Assembly: GCF_007954275.1 (NCBI RefSeq)
Contig: NZ_VOLT01000008.1
Location: 144,495-208,494 of the forward strand
DNA: 64,000 nucleotides
From: Colwellia demingiae
GTDB lineage: Bacteria; Pseudomonadota; Gammaproteobacteria; Enterobacterales; Alteromonadaceae
Direction: 5' to 3'
Within the stretch, counting starts at the first letter, position 1; each line of letters opens with the position of its first letter. Both the position numbers and the translations under genes were made by a program. Shown in pieces: positions 46,872 to 58,913 of the stretch. The notes beneath the pieces were generated by a model. That model saw nothing but the letters and a program-made list of their open reading frames with translations, did not search any database and had not been told where the DNA came from.

Positions 46872-48830
46872 ATGACTATTGCTATATTGCCTGCACGTTT
46901 GGCTAACCAAATTGCTGCTGGTGAAGTGGTTGAGCGCCCAGCGTCTGTTATTAAAGAACTGATTGAAAATAGTTTAGATGCGGGTGCAACATCTATTCAT
47001 ATTGATGTTGATAAAGGTGGCATCAAAAAGATAAAAATTACTGATAATGGTCATGGCATAGTTAAAGAAGAATTAACGTTGGCATTAAGTCGCCATGCAA
47101 CCAGTAAAATTAAGAACTTAAGTGACTTAGAAGCTATTGGGAGTTTAGGCTTTCGTGGTGAAGCATTAGCTAGTATTAGTTCAGTTGCTCGGTTAACGTT
47201 AACATCTAAGCCGCAATTTCAAGCAACTGCGTGGCAAGCTGTTGCTGAAGGGCGGGATATGTCAGTCAATATAAAACCTGCTGCTCACCCCGACGGTACT
47301 AGTATTGAAGTGCTCGACTTGTTTTTCAATACACCGGCTAGACGAAAGTTTTTACGTACCGAGAAAACAGAATTCAATCATATTGATGAGGTAGTACGTC
47401 GGATTGCACTGGCTCACTTTGAAGTGAGCTTTAGTCTAACGCATAACGGTAATACTATTCGTCAATATCGAATAGCGAATACCCACGCACAATGTATTAA
47501 ACGTGTTGCTATGGTCTGTGGGCCAAAGTTTATTGAGCATGCCGTTGAAGTAGATTGCCCCCATGATAATATGACGCTATCGGGTTGGTTAGCTAAACCG
47601 AGTTTCTCTCGCAGCCAAAACGATCTTTGTTATAGTTATGTTAATGGCAGAATGATGCGTGATAAGTTAATTAATCATGCTATTCGCCAAGCATATGCAG
47701 ATTTATTACCGCCAGATACTTACCCTGCATTTGTACTGTTTTTACAGCTCGATCATCGAGAAGTCGATGTAAATGTCCACCCATCAAAGCATGAAGTACG
47801 CTTTCATCAAAGTCGTTATGTTCATGACTTTATTTACTCTGTTTGTCATAAAGCATTAACGTCAGCCTTAGCAGGTGAAGAACTGTTTACTACAGCTGAT
47901 AGTGACCTTACCTTAGTACCTGAGCAGTCCTATTCCTCTTTATGTGCAAAGGACGAACAAGTCAGTCACTCATCAAGCGCTACTACGGCCAACTACCCAA
48001 GTACTGATTATATTAGACCATTGCAGCATGTAAATGATGCTAGTCATGGTCAATCAGGGTACGGTTATAGTGGCAACGGCCAACAAGAAAAAACTAATAC
48101 TATTTCCCAGATTGCAGCGACTAACTATCAAGCATTAATGACACCTCATAAGGGGACCTCAGCTCAAGTTCAAAATACTAGAGGCTCTGATCAGGAAAGT
48201 GCACAGAAGCATGAGACTATCAACCTACAAAATCCTGCGGAGCCGAGTGCTTTTTTAAGTGTACACAAGCCAGGTTATGCACTCTATAAAGCAGAAAGTG
48301 GTGTTAGAGTTTTATCGCTATTTAACTTAGCGAAAAGTACTTACGGTAAGCTAGTTGAACAAAGTTGGCAGCGTAAAACCGAGCAATCAGATAACACTAT
48401 TGAATATTTGGTCAGTCAACCGTTGTTATTACCTGTGATTTTAAGTCTTTCTGAAAAACAGCTTAGTTTTGTATTAGCTGAGCAAGAAATACTCTCAAAT
48501 GCGGGCATAGTGTTTATTGAACAAAGTAAAAACAAAATACAAATCAGGCAATTTCCCGCATTATTACGTGAGCAAGATGTAAGTAACGCGCTAATAATAA
48601 TTATTGATGAGTTGATCGAAAAGATAAGCCTAACCAAAGCTGAGGCACTTTGTGAAACTGATTTACATCAAAGTATTGGTTTAGCAATGGTTTTAGCTGA
48701 GTATGATGAAACACAAGCTGATATTTTATTAATACTGTCAAAAAAACTGTTTCATGAACAACTTAGTCAGCAATTACTCTTGAATTCTATCCCTCTTGAC
48801 CTCACATCACATATTAAGACGTTATTTTAG
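46872..48830 (+). CDS. mutL: DNA mismatch repair protein MutL
   Basis: 652 residues. GHKL ATPase N-terminus: [51 protein letters not shown] and the [14 protein letters not shown] segment. A long Ser/Gln-rich linker (about 340-470) and a C-terminal dimerisation domain follow. There is no DQHAxxER endonuclease motif, as expected for a MutH-type (enterobacterial-like) MutL. It couples MutS recognition to strand removal. The last residues, HIKTLF, are typical. Confidence 0.95.
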   Translation: MTIAILPARLANQIAAGEVVERPASVIKELIENSLDAGATSIHIDVDKGGIKKIKITDNGHGIVKEELTLALSRHATSKIKNLSDLEAIGSLGFRGEALASISSVARLTLTSKPQFQATAWQAVAEGRDMSVNIKPAAHPDGTSIEVLDLFFNTPARRKFLRTEKTEFNHIDEVVRRIALAHFEVSFSLTHNGNTIRQYRIANTHAQCIKRVAMVCGPKFIEHAVEVDCPHDNMTLSGWLAKPSFSRSQNDLCYSYVNGRMMRDKLINHAIRQAYADLLPPDTYPAFVLFLQLDHREVDVNVHPSKHEVRFHQSRYVHDFIYSVCHKALTSALAGEELFTTADSDLTLVPEQSYSSLCAKDEQVSHSSSATTANYPSTDYIRPLQHVNDASHGQSGYGYSGNGQQEKTNTISQIAATNYQALMTPHKGTSAQVQNTRGSDQESAQKHETINLQNPAEPSAFLSVHKPGYALYKAESGVRVLSLFNLAKSTYGKLVEQSWQRKTEQSDNTIEYLVSQPLLLPVILSLSEKQLSFVLAEQEILSNAGIVFIEQSKNKIQIRQFPALLREQDVSNALIIIIDELIEKISLTKAEALCETDLHQSIGLAMVLAEYDETQADILLILSKKLFHEQLSQQLLLNSIPLDLTSHIKTLF

Positions 48831-48856
48831 TAATTTTCAATAAGAGTTAAGTATTC

Positions 48857-49807
48857 GTGTCAGTTCAAAGCATCACAGAATCAAACCAGCCACCTGTTAT
48901 TTGTTTAATGGGACCAACTGCATCGGGTAAAACCGCTTTGGCAATGGCACTGAAAGACGCATTACCTTGCGATATAGTCAGTGTTGACTCTGCGCTTATT
49001 TATCGCGATATGGATATTGGTACCGCCAAACCAACAAAATCGGAATTAGCGCAATATCCTCATCGACTTATCGACTTACGTGATGCGAGTGAAAGTTATT
49101 CAGCTGCCGACTTTTGTCGTGATGCACTAGTTGAAATTGCTGAGATCAGGAGTAATGGTCGGATTCCATTATTGGTCGGAGGAACTATGATGTATTTTAA
49201 AAGTTTAATTGAGGGGATTTCCCCTCTACCGACAGCAAATCCGGAAATACGTCAAGCAATCGAAGCTGAGGCTTTAACAAAAGGCTGGCAAGCTATGCAT
49301 GACCAGCTAGCTGAAATAGACCCTATCTCAGCTGAGAGAATACACCCGAATGACCCACAGCGTCTAACGCGAGCGTTAGAAGTGTACAGGTTGACGAGTA
49401 ACACTTTGACACAATTGACACAAATAAAAGGTGCTAAGCTCGCTGGCGATGTTCTACAATTAGCTATAACTCCCAAAGAACGCAGCACGCTACATGAACG
49501 AATTGCACTACGCTATCAGCAAATGATAGATTTGGGATTCGAGCAAGAAGTGATTGAATTAAAATCACGAGATGATTTACACCAAGATTTACCTTCTATT
49601 CGTTGTGTGGGCTACCGACAAATGTGGCAACACCTTGAGGGTGAATTTGACCACGATGAAATGATTTTCCGTGGCGTTTGTGCAACCAGACAATTAGCTA
49701 AAAGACAGCTAACTTGGTTAAGAAATTGGCCTGATTTACACTGGCTGACAACGGATGATAAAACCAATTTAACACAAGTTTTATCACTTCTTGATGCGAA
49801 GCAGTAA
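48857..49807 (+). CDS. miaA: tRNA dimethylallyltransferase MiaA
   Basis: 316 residues. GTG start at 48857. P-loop [64 protein letters not shown] and [10 protein letters not shown] are all present. It adds isopentenyl to A37 of tRNAs reading UNN codons. It lies 26 bp after mutL and upstream of hfq with a 167-bp gap that may hold hfq promoters. Confidence 0.96.
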   Translation: MSVQSITESNQPPVICLMGPTASGKTALAMALKDALPCDIVSVDSALIYRDMDIGTAKPTKSELAQYPHRLIDLRDASESYSAADFCRDALVEIAEIRSNGRIPLLVGGTMMYFKSLIEGISPLPTANPEIRQAIEAEALTKGWQAMHDQLAEIDPISAERIHPNDPQRLTRALEVYRLTSNTLTQLTQIKGAKLAGDVLQLAITPKERSTLHERIALRYQQMIDLGFEQEVIELKSRDDLHQDLPSIRCVGYRQMWQHLEGEFDHDEMIFRGVCATRQLAKRQLTWLRNWPDLHWLTTDDKTNLTQVLSLLDAKQ

Positions 49808-49926
49808 AGGGCGCGCAAATATAAAGCAATAGTTGAAAATTGATGTATAATTAATTTGTTAGCTATTTTATATAACATTTTGTTATGTTGTTTTCATAGC
49901 AAGTTTTTCAGATACTTTATTACTGA

Positions 49927-50226
<300 letters not shown>

Positions 50227-50280
50227 AGTTTTTTATTTTTTTTTGAGAACGATTAATCATGGTACTAGGGTTTAACGCTA

Positions 50281-51567
50281 TTGTTTGAACGTTATCAAGC
50301 GGGTGAACAAGCCGTACTTGTTCATTTAGACTTTCCAGATGAAAGCAGTAGAGAAGACCTAAGCGAATTTAAAATGTTAGTGTCTTCTGCTGGTGTACAA
50401 GCGTTAACCGTTGTGACTGGTAAACGAAATACTCCTCACCCCCGTTTTTTTGTCGGCTCAGGTAAAGCAGAAGAAATTCGTGATGCTGTTCATCTAGTTG
50501 GCGCAAATGTCGTTCTGTTTAATCATAGTTTAACGCCGTCTCAAGAAAAGAATATTGAAGCATTATGTGAATGTAGAGTGGTTGATCGCACAACCTTAAT
50601 TCTTGATATCTTTGCGCAACGCGCTAGAACTCATGAAGGTAAGCTACAAGTTGAATTAGCACAATTGCGTCATATGAGTAGTCGCTTGATTCGGGGCTGG
50701 ACTCATTTAGAAAGACAAAAAGGTGGCATCGGTCTTAGAGGACCAGGTGAAACTCAGCTTGAAACAGATAGACGTTTATTGCGTGAACGTATGGTTAATA
50801 TTCGTAAACGCTTAGGTAAAGTTGAAGTACAAAGGCAGCAGGGGCGAAGAGCGAGAGCTCGAGCAGAATTACCAACCTTATCTTTAGTTGGATATACCAA
50901 TGCAGGTAAGTCAACGCTGTTTAATACATTAACACAATCTGATGTGTATGCAGCAGATCAGTTGTTTGCTACCTTAGACCCAACGTTAAGAAAAATTGAT
51001 TTGTTCGGTGTGGGCCGTGTTATTTTGGCTGATACTGTTGGTTTCATTCGTCACTTACCGCATGATTTAGTTGCTGCGTTTAAAGCAACGCTTACAGAAA
51101 CCCGTGAAGCCGAATTGTTACTGCATGTGGTTGATATTTCAGATGACAGGCGCAGTGAGAATATTGAACAAGTAGAGTATGTGCTTAAAGAAATAGAAGC
51201 GAACGATGTGCCTCAACTAATTATCTGTAATAAAATTGATAATTTAGATGATATTGAACCGCGAATAGACAGAGATGATCAAGGCATGCCAATTCGTGTT
51301 TGGCTATCGGCACAGGCAAATATTGGTACTGAACTGTTATTTACTGCACTCGCTGAACGTCTAGACATAAAAGTAGTAAATCACCAGTTAAGTATACCGC
51401 CAAGTGCAGGAAAATTACGTGGTGAGCTATACAAGTTAAATTGCGTTACTAGCGAGACTTATGATGAACAAGGTCACTGTCACCTAGAGGTTAATATGCC
51501 ATCACGTGAGTGGGAAAGATTAATTTCTACTAAGTACAGTGAGTTAGTCGATTATATTGAACATTAA
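50281..51567 (+). CDS. hflX: GTPase HflX
   Basis: 428 residues from TTG 50281 (MFERYQAGEQAVLVH, matching E. coli HflX at the N-terminus). N-terminal HflX domain with FFVGSGKAEEI, a long helical linker (RGPGETQLETDRRLLRERM), then a G-domain with GYTNAGKSTLFN, DTVGFIRHLP and NKID. It binds ribosomes and can rescue stalled ones. It lies between hfq and hflK in the conserved operon. Confidence 0.95.
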   Translation: MFERYQAGEQAVLVHLDFPDESSREDLSEFKMLVSSAGVQALTVVTGKRNTPHPRFFVGSGKAEEIRDAVHLVGANVVLFNHSLTPSQEKNIEALCECRVVDRTTLILDIFAQRARTHEGKLQVELAQLRHMSSRLIRGWTHLERQKGGIGLRGPGETQLETDRRLLRERMVNIRKRLGKVEVQRQQGRRARARAELPTLSLVGYTNAGKSTLFNTLTQSDVYAADQLFATLDPTLRKIDLFGVGRVILADTVGFIRHLPHDLVAAFKATLTETREAELLLHVVDISDDRRSENIEQVEYVLKEIEANDVPQLIICNKIDNLDDIEPRIDRDDQGMPIRVWLSAQANIGTELLFTALAERLDIKVVNHQLSIPPSAGKLRGELYKLNCVTSETYDEQGHCHLEVNMPSREWERLISTKYSELVDYIEH

Positions 51568-51629
51568 TATAAATAAATTTTAATTGTAGTGGCGATTATT
51601 TACTTTCGCCGATTTTAGTGGAGAACAAT

Positions 51630-52778
51630 ATGGCTTGGAACGAACCGGGGAATGATGATAAAGACCCCTGGAAAAATAAAGGTGGCAAGAATCAAGGGCC
51701 ACCGGATTTAGATGAACTTCTGAATGATCTTGGTAAAAAAGTTACTGGGATTTTTGGTGGAAAAACCACTAAAAGTGGCTCTGGATCAGGTAAAAGTTTT
51801 TCCACTATTGGAATATCTATCCTTCTTATTGTCGCGTCTGTGGTTTATGCGTTTAGTGGTTTTTATACCATTAAAGAAGCGGAGCAGGGCATCGTACTAA
51901 GATTTGGAGAATATTCAGGTACTGTTGAACCAGGTATTAACTGGAAGTGGACTTTTATTGACCGTATTATACCGGTTGATATGCAAAGCACGCGTGATAT
52001 GCCGTCATCAGGTTTTATGTTAACCAAAGATGAAAATGTAGTACGTGTAGAAATGCAAATTCAGTATCGTGTAGTCGATGCGCGTAAATATATTTTTAGC
52101 GTTACTAATGCTGACGATAGCTTAAATCAATCACTTGATAGTGCACTTCGTTATGTTGTCGGTCACGCTAAGATGGATGATATTTTAACTAGTGGTCGTG
52201 AGTCTATTCGTCAGTCGGTTTGGGAAGAGTTAGATAAAATAATCGCGCCTTATAATCTAGGTTTAATTATTGTTGATGTTAACTTTAAGGACGCTCGTCC
52301 ACCAAATGAAGTGAAAGATGCTTTTGATGATGCTATTTCAGCTCAAGAAGATGAAGTTCGTTTCTTACGTGAAGCAGAAGCTTATGCTCGAGGCATTGAA
52401 CCACGTGCTCGTGGTCGTGTTAAGCGTATGGAACAAGAAGCCATTGCTTATAAGAGTCGCATAGTACTTGATGCACAAGGTGAGGTCGCTCGTTTCGAGA
52501 AAATATTACCTGAATATCAAGCGGCGCCAAAAGTAACACGTGAACGCTTATATATTGCTACTATGGAAAAAGTGTATGGTAATGTAAGTAAAGTAATGGT
52601 TGATGTTGAAGGTGGTAATAATATGATGTACTTACCTTTAGATAAGATTATTCAGCAACAAAATACCAGTAATCGCAGTAGTAAAACTACTTATTCACCG
52701 GTAGATGAGCCTACTGTAAATACATCACCTACTTCATCATCAGGTCGCTCTGATAGATTTAGTAATGGGGGCAACTAA
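51630..52778 (+). CDS. hflK: FtsH protease regulator HflK (SPFH family)
   Basis: 382 residues from ATG 51630; GGAG lies 6 bases upstream, so a GTG at 51618 is not needed. A Gly-rich N-terminus (MAWNEPGNDDKDPWKNKGG), one membrane helix at about 60-80 (GISILLIVASVVYAFSGFY), then the SPFH/band-7 domain with EQGIVLRFGEYSGTVEPGI. The C-terminus is Ser/Thr-rich. With HflC it forms a cage around the FtsH protease. Confidence 0.95.
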   Translation: MAWNEPGNDDKDPWKNKGGKNQGPPDLDELLNDLGKKVTGIFGGKTTKSGSGSGKSFSTIGISILLIVASVVYAFSGFYTIKEAEQGIVLRFGEYSGTVEPGINWKWTFIDRIIPVDMQSTRDMPSSGFMLTKDENVVRVEMQIQYRVVDARKYIFSVTNADDSLNQSLDSALRYVVGHAKMDDILTSGRESIRQSVWEELDKIIAPYNLGLIIVDVNFKDARPPNEVKDAFDDAISAQEDEVRFLREAEAYARGIEPRARGRVKRMEQEAIAYKSRIVLDAQGEVARFEKILPEYQAAPKVTRERLYIATMEKVYGNVSKVMVDVEGGNNMMYLPLDKIIQQQNTSNRSSKTTYSPVDEPTVNTSPTSSSGRSDRFSNGGN

Positions 52779-52781
52779 GAA

Positions 52782-53669
52782 ATGAAGAATTTTTCCATTG
52801 CTATAATATCACTACTTCTTATCTTAGCTGTATCGTCAGTTTTTGTTATTTACGAAGGCCAACGTGGCATCGTATTTCAATTCTCAAAAATTAAGCGTGA
52901 TAGTGCTACTGATGAAATGATGGTGTATGAACCAGGTTTACATTTCAAGATTCCATTTATTGAGACAGTACGTAAATTAGATGCGCGTATTCAAACATTA
53001 GATGAACCAGCAGATAGATTTGTTACTTCAGAGAAAAAAGATTTAATGGTCGATTCATTTGTGAAATGGCGCATTGTTGATTTCTCTACTTACTACTTAC
53101 GTACTTCAGGTTCTGTAGATAATGCTCGTGCATTATTAAAGCAAAAAGTGAACAATGGTTTACGTACAGAGTTTGGTAACCGCACCATTAAAGAAATCGT
53201 TTCTGGTGATCGTGACGCGATAATGAGTAAAGCACTAGAAAGTGCTGCGAGTAGTCGTGAAGATCTTGGCATAGCAGTTGTTGATGTCCGTATTAAAGCT
53301 ATTAACTTACCGACAGAAATAAGTCAGTCTATTTATGAGCGTATGCGTGCTGAGCGAACTGCTGTTGCTAAAGAACATAGATCACAAGGTCAAGAGCAAG
53401 CAGAGATTATCCGCGCTACTATTGATGCTAAAGTGACAGTAATGTTAGCGGAAGCACAAAAGAACTCTTTTACGGTTCGTGGTGAAGGTGATGCACTGGC
53501 CGCAAAAGTCTATGCAGATGCTTACAGTAAAGATGCAGATTTCTACAGTTTTTATCGTAGTCTTGAAGCTTATGAAAAAAGTTTTAATAGTAAAAATGAT
53601 ATCATGGTGGTTAAACCTGATAGCGAATTCTTCCGTTTTTTAAAAGACGGCAGTGACGTTAAAAAATAG
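52782..53669 (+). CDS. hflC: FtsH protease regulator HflC (SPFH family)
   Basis: 295 residues. An N-terminal helix (IAIISLLLILAVSSVFVIY) and a band-7 domain beginning EGQRGIVFQFSKIKRD. It has the family helix MRAERTAVAKEHRSQGQEQAEIIRA and ends FFRFLKDG. It lies 3 bp after hflK and pairs with it. The unit ends at a terminator at 53691-53718. Confidence 0.95.
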   Translation: MKNFSIAIISLLLILAVSSVFVIYEGQRGIVFQFSKIKRDSATDEMMVYEPGLHFKIPFIETVRKLDARIQTLDEPADRFVTSEKKDLMVDSFVKWRIVDFSTYYLRTSGSVDNARALLKQKVNNGLRTEFGNRTIKEIVSGDRDAIMSKALESAASSREDLGIAVVDVRIKAINLPTEISQSIYERMRAERTAVAKEHRSQGQEQAEIIRATIDAKVTVMLAEAQKNSFTVRGEGDALAAKVYADAYSKDADFYSFYRSLEAYEKSFNSKNDIMVVKPDSEFFRFLKDGSDVKK

Positions 53670-53690
53670 TAATCATTGATATATAGATAT

Positions 53691-53718
53691 TAGCCAGCAT
53701 CATTGCTGGCTTTTTTAT
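53691..53718 (+). terminator. Intrinsic terminator after hflC
   Basis: TAGCCAGCA-TCAT-TGCTGGCT followed by six T, 23 bp past the hflC stop. It separates the hfl operon from the small secreted protein gene. Confidence 0.85.
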
Positions 53719-53742
53719 GCCTAAATTTAAGAAGGTAAAAAT

Positions 53743-54342
53743 ATGACAATAATAAAATATGTAATTGCTGTAATTGTATCATTGCCGATGGCGGCATCAT
53801 TACTGGCAACAGAAGCCCCATTAGTTTCAATACAGACTCAAGATGATTTTTTTAACAATATAAGGAAACATTGCGGCAAGTCTTATGAAGGTAAGGTGAC
53901 CGTAGATAATGCCGCAGGAGGGAGCTTTGCAAATAAAAAATTAATGATGCATGTACGCAAATGTACAGACAGTCAATTACAAGTACCGTTTCATGTGGGT
54001 GATGATGCATCACGTACATGGATTATCACTAAAACTGGCTCAGGATTATCATTAAAGCATGATCATCGTCAAAAAGATGGAAGTAATGATAAATCAACTA
54101 TGTATGGAGGTCACACTAATGATGCTGGTTGGGCTGAGATGCAATCTTTTCCGGCAGATCAGTACTCTAAAGAGCTTTTTGTCGATCAAGGTATTCCACA
54201 ATCAATCGGCAATACATGGCAAATGTTTATATACCCAGAAAAATTTACTTATCGATTAATTCGTCAAGGTAGAGAATTTAGAGTCGATTTCGATTTAACA
54301 AAGCCAATTAGCACTCCGGTTGCCCCTTGGGGTTACGATTAA
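53743..54342 (+). CDS. Secreted conserved hypothetical protein
   Basis: 199 residues. Signal peptide with hydrophobic core IIKYVIAVIVSLPMAASLL and cleavage near residue 20. Two Cys (HCGKSYEG and VRKCTDS) could form a disulfide. The middle is rich in His/Asp/Asn (SLKHDHRQKDGSNDKSTMYGGHT). Segments PFHVGDDASRTWII and FRVDFDLTKP recur in homologues as far as I recall, but the family has no named function. It has its own unit between the hflC terminator and purA. Confidence 0.7.
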   Translation: MTIIKYVIAVIVSLPMAASLLATEAPLVSIQTQDDFFNNIRKHCGKSYEGKVTVDNAAGGSFANKKLMMHVRKCTDSQLQVPFHVGDDASRTWIITKTGSGLSLKHDHRQKDGSNDKSTMYGGHTNDAGWAEMQSFPADQYSKELFVDQGIPQSIGNTWQMFIYPEKFTYRLIRQGREFRVDFDLTKPISTPVAPWGYD

Positions 54343-54474
54343 TTTTTAGCTAAGTTATTAACTTAATTAGTTATTTTAAGATCTGATAGAATATTAGCTT
54401 AAAAAGCTGCTTTTTTAACTTGGACTATAAATATTTATTTGGTAAAATCCTCGCCTAATTTTCTTACGAAATAG

Positions 54475-55776
<1,302 letters not shown>

Positions 55777-55834
55777 AGGATAACTTTAGTTTCCCTTATC
55801 TAATAAAGAAAAGGGAAAGTGATTTCTTAAAAAT

Positions 55835-55864
55835 AAAGTCCAGCTATGTGTTGGACTTTTTTTT
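55835..55864 (+). terminator. Intrinsic terminator after purA
   Basis: AAGTCCA (loop GCTATGTGT) TGGACTT followed by a T-run, 59 bp past the purA stop. Confidence 0.8.
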
Positions 55865-55893
55865 GGAAAACTTTTAAGAATGTGATGAATAGC

Positions 55894-56160
55894 AATTGGA
55901 CTAACTTATTGGTCACTTAACGACAATTAAAAGGCTTGTGGCAAGGTATTGATTGAATAGATTGGTTTTTCAAGAGAATATGATCCTGCATTATCTAGGA
56001 ACACCATCTTTGTAACGTCCTTGTTGATATCAATAACGTCGTAAATAAGCCTTTTAAGCTCGCCCTTTGGGAGCATAATAGCAAACTGACAGCATCACAA
56101 AATCAATGATATATAAAATTACTATGTTTAGTCCGCTAGTCTAGCGCTAAGTTGGTCAAT
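55894..56160. repeat. MITE-like intergenic element, copy 3 (degenerate)
   Basis: About 267 bp in the orientation of copy 2. Conserved inner blocks are 'AATTAAAAGGCTTG', 'GGCAAGGTATTGATTGAA', 'TCAATAACGTCGTAAATAAGCC' and 'GCTCGCCCTTTGGGAGC'. The ends (CAATTGGACTAACTTATTGG and reversed AATTGACCAACTTAGC) have diverged from the other copies. Confidence 0.65.
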
Positions 56161-56557
56161 TAATTAATCCGTTGGGTATAGATATTCTAAGTGATCGGAT
56201 TTCTAGATTAATTCTCTTGTATTGTCATAGTTCAATAAATAAGACTAGTTGATAGGTAATGTGTTTAAAAGGACTCTAAGTCTACTTCACCTTTACTAAG
56301 TTACATTTGTAGGTAACTACTTAGTTATAAATAGCCAATATTTATCAAATTGATATGATTTTATCGAACGCTAGCGTTACATTGGTTATAGCTTAGATAG
56401 AGGTTATATAGTAAAACAGACTTGAATTACTCTATCTATATGAAATACCATATAAGTAAGTAAAAGCGAGTGTTAATAATAACAATAATCAAAAAGACAT
56501 AGCTATACTTGCAATAACAACAAAACTAACACTATTAATAACGCATTAGGAATTCTC
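56161..56557. other. Long AT-rich leader region upstream of the malic enzyme gene
   Basis: 397 bp without coding potential. A 9-bp inverted repeat TAGATAGAG (56394-56402) and CTCTATCTA (56430-56438), 27 bp apart, could be a hairpin or paired operators. I see no recognised riboswitch or clear promoter in it. Confidence 0.4.
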
Positions 56558-57799
56558 ATGACAGATCTACGCCAGCAAGCACTTGATTACCATGCATTGC
56601 CAACACCAGGAAAAATAAGTGTTTCATTGACTACCGCAGCAGAAACCAGCCAAGACTTGTCACTCGCATATAGTCCGGGTGTTGCTGAGCCTTGTCGAGA
56701 AATAGCAAACAATCCAGACGATGTTTATAAATATACAGGAAAAGGTAACACTGTCGCTGTAATAACTAATGGCACTGCAGTATTAGGCTTGGGTAATATA
56801 GGTCCTATGGCCTCAAAACCTGTTATGGAAGGCAAGTCGTTATTATTCAAACGCTTCGCTAATATTGATTCTTTTGATATTGAAGTAAAGCATAAAACGG
56901 TTGAAGAATTTGTTAATACCGTTGCTAATATAGCGGATAGTTTTGGTGGCATTAATCTTGAAGATATTAAAGCACCTGAGTGTTTCGCCATCGAAAAAGC
57001 GCTAATCGAACGCTGTAAAATTCCAGTATTTCATGATGATCAACACGGTACTGCCATAGTGACTGCTGCTGGTATGATGAATGCGTTAGATATTCAGGGT
57101 AAAGATATTAAACAAGCTAACATTGTCTGCCTAGGTGCAGGTGCAGCAGCAATAGCTTGTATGGAACTATTAATTAAGTGTGGGGCGCAGCGAGAAAAAA
57201 TTTACATGCTAGATACTAAAGGCGTGGTACATACGCGTCGTAATGATCTAAACGAATATAAAAAACTTTTTGCTAACAATACAGATAAAAGAACTTTAGA
57301 TGATGCCATTGAAGGCGCTGATGTTTTTGTTGGTGTTTCAGGTCCTGATCTTTTATCACAAAAGCAAGTAAAAGCTATGGCAGATAAACCAATTATCTTT
57401 GCTTGTTCGAATCCAGACCCTGAAATAAAACCTGAGCTGGCTTTGGCAGCTCGTGATGACTTAATTATGGCTACAGGCCGATCTGATTACCCTAATCAAG
57501 TTAATAATGTTTTATGTTTCCCATTTATTTTCCGTGGAGCATTAGATGTACGCGCTCGTACTATTAATGATGCTATGAAGATAGCAGCGGTACACGCCAT
57601 TAGAACACTTGCCAAAGAACCAGTACCTGCAGAAGTACTTAAAGCAAGTTGTGAGAAAGATCTTAGCTTTGGTAAGGATTATATAATCCCTAAGCCTATG
57701 GATCCTCGTTTGTGTAGCGCGGTTGCAAAGGCTGTTGCCCAAGCAGCAGTAGACTCTGGTGTTGCTGCGTTAGACATGCCAGAAAATTATATGGCATAG
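56558..57799 (+). CDS. maeB: NAD(P)-dependent malic enzyme, short form
   Basis: 413 residues, only the malic domain and NAD-binding domain; the C-terminal phosphotransacetylase domain of E. coli MaeB is absent. Conserved segments: YSPGVAEPC, TNGTAVLGLGNIGP, VMEGKSLLFK, INLEDIKAPECF, FHDDQHGTA and NAD loop GAGAAAIA. It decarboxylates malate to pyruvate. The absence of the phosphotransacetylase domain suggests a standalone enzyme; cofactor choice (NAD or NADP) cannot be decided here. It has a long AT-rich leader and an intrinsic terminator. Confidence 0.9.
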   Translation: MTDLRQQALDYHALPTPGKISVSLTTAAETSQDLSLAYSPGVAEPCREIANNPDDVYKYTGKGNTVAVITNGTAVLGLGNIGPMASKPVMEGKSLLFKRFANIDSFDIEVKHKTVEEFVNTVANIADSFGGINLEDIKAPECFAIEKALIERCKIPVFHDDQHGTAIVTAAGMMNALDIQGKDIKQANIVCLGAGAAAIACMELLIKCGAQREKIYMLDTKGVVHTRRNDLNEYKKLFANNTDKRTLDDAIEGADVFVGVSGPDLLSQKQVKAMADKPIIFACSNPDPEIKPELALAARDDLIMATGRSDYPNQVNNVLCFPFIFRGALDVRARTINDAMKIAAVHAIRTLAKEPVPAEVLKASCEKDLSFGKDYIIPKPMDPRLCSAVAKAVAQAAVDSGVAALDMPENYMA

Positions 57800-57878
57800 T
57801 GATTATTGACTACTAATAAGACAGGTAAATATTCACTTAATCTCTATTAGTCTTTGATTATTTTGACAACAATAAAAA

Positions 57879-57917
57879 TAAAGGTCATGGTATGAAAATT
57901 ACCATGGCCTTTTTTAT
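57879..57917 (+). terminator. Intrinsic terminator after the malic enzyme gene
   Basis: AAAGGTCATGGTA/TACCATGGCCTTT stem with a 7-nt loop (one G·U pair) and a T-run, 80 bp after the stop. Confidence 0.85.
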
Positions 57918-57929
57918 TGGACAATTATT

Positions 57930-58334
57930 ATGAGAAAAACATTCACGCTATCATTATTAGTAAGCATTATACTCCCAATATGTTTACTAAGTTGCTCGCA
58001 AGCTAGTCACAATCAACCTCAAGCACAAGACAAACTCAAAGAAGGAACTAGTCAGGTGATAGATACAAAAGAGCAAGCTTGGCAACAAGTCACCGTGAAC
58101 TTCTATGATTTTGAAGGCGGTTTTTATGGTTTAACTTCTAAAACTGGAGATAAGCTCTTACCAATGAACCTCGCCAAGCAATATAAGTTAGCTGGTACAG
58201 TACTTAAAGTGAAAGGCGAGATCATCAAAGACATGATGACTACTCAACAGTGGGGCCAGCCATTTAGAATTACCAGTATTGAGTTAATTAAATTAGGACA
58301 AAAGTCTGAAAATAATAAAGGAGCGGAGTACTAA
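57930..58334 (+). CDS. Small lipoprotein of unknown function
   Basis: 134 residues. Signal sequence with lipobox LLSC; Cys22 would be acylated. The mature part has YDFEGGFYGLTSKTGDKLLPMNLAKQYKLAGTVLKVKGEI, then TTQQWGQPFRITSIELI. This pattern (FxGGxxGL, LPxNL, WGxPxxI) resembles small OB-like domains seen in unrelated lipoproteins. I do not recognise a named family. Its last 4 bases overlap the 3' end of the convergent phosphatase gene. Confidence 0.7.
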   Translation: MRKTFTLSLLVSIILPICLLSCSQASHNQPQAQDKLKEGTSQVIDTKEQAWQQVTVNFYDFEGGFYGLTSKTGDKLLPMNLAKQYKLAGTVLKVKGEIIKDMMTTQQWGQPFRITSIELIKLGQKSENNKGAEY

Positions 58335-58831
58335 GGTTGTTTACAGGATAAAGGCTGGTTAAATAGAGTTAGTTGGCTTTTACCTTCAATAAATTGAACT
58401 TGATACAGCATTTGGTACTCTTTCTCTGTTAATTTTTCTACTTTCTGCTCGCTTAGTAATTGAGTCAGTTCAGGAGTAGTATTACTATGTCCAACAATTA
58501 GTGCATTTTCTTTGTGCGCTTTTAAATGCAAAGAAAACTGTTCAAGTTGTTTAGGGTCATAATTCTTGATGGTAATGTTTTGTCTGCTTGATAACGGTGC
58601 TGCTGTCGACATCGTTCTTTGGTAATTCGTACTATAAACAGATTTTATATTCGCTGTACTTAGTAATTTCGATAATTGTTTTGCTCTTTCCTCGCCACAT
58701 TGTGTTAATAGTGGATTTTTACTATCAGCTTGCTTTTCAGCATGTCTCACAAGATAAAGAGTAAAGTTATCAGTTGCTAAGCAAGGTTGTAACAATAATA
58801 TACTGGCAATCATTAAGCTGAATTTTTTCAT
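58331..58831 (-). CDS. Secreted histidine-phosphatase-superfamily protein
   Basis: 166 residues. A signal peptide ends near LATD (about residue 20), so the protein is exported. The catalytic RHG-type motif is LVRHAEK, a second His is in VGHSNTTPEL, and the Arg is in TNYQRTMSTA. This is the phosphoglycerate mutase/SixA fold. Its substrate is unknown; periplasmic location argues against a glycolytic role. The 3' end overlaps the lipoprotein gene by 4 bp in convergent orientation. Confidence 0.85.
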   Translation of the reverse strand: MKKFSLMIASILLLQPCLATDNFTLYLVRHAEKQADSKNPLLTQCGEERAKQLSKLLSTANIKSVYSTNYQRTMSTAAPLSSRQNITIKNYDPKQLEQFSLHLKAHKENALIVGHSNTTPELTQLLSEQKVEKLTEKEYQMLYQVQFIEGKSQLTLFNQPLSCKQP

Positions 58832-58913
58832 AGTGTATTTTCTTCAAGTAAGAGAAGGTTACTAGCATGATAAATATTTAGTTATCATGCTAGTAAAAGG
58901 GACTTAGTTATTA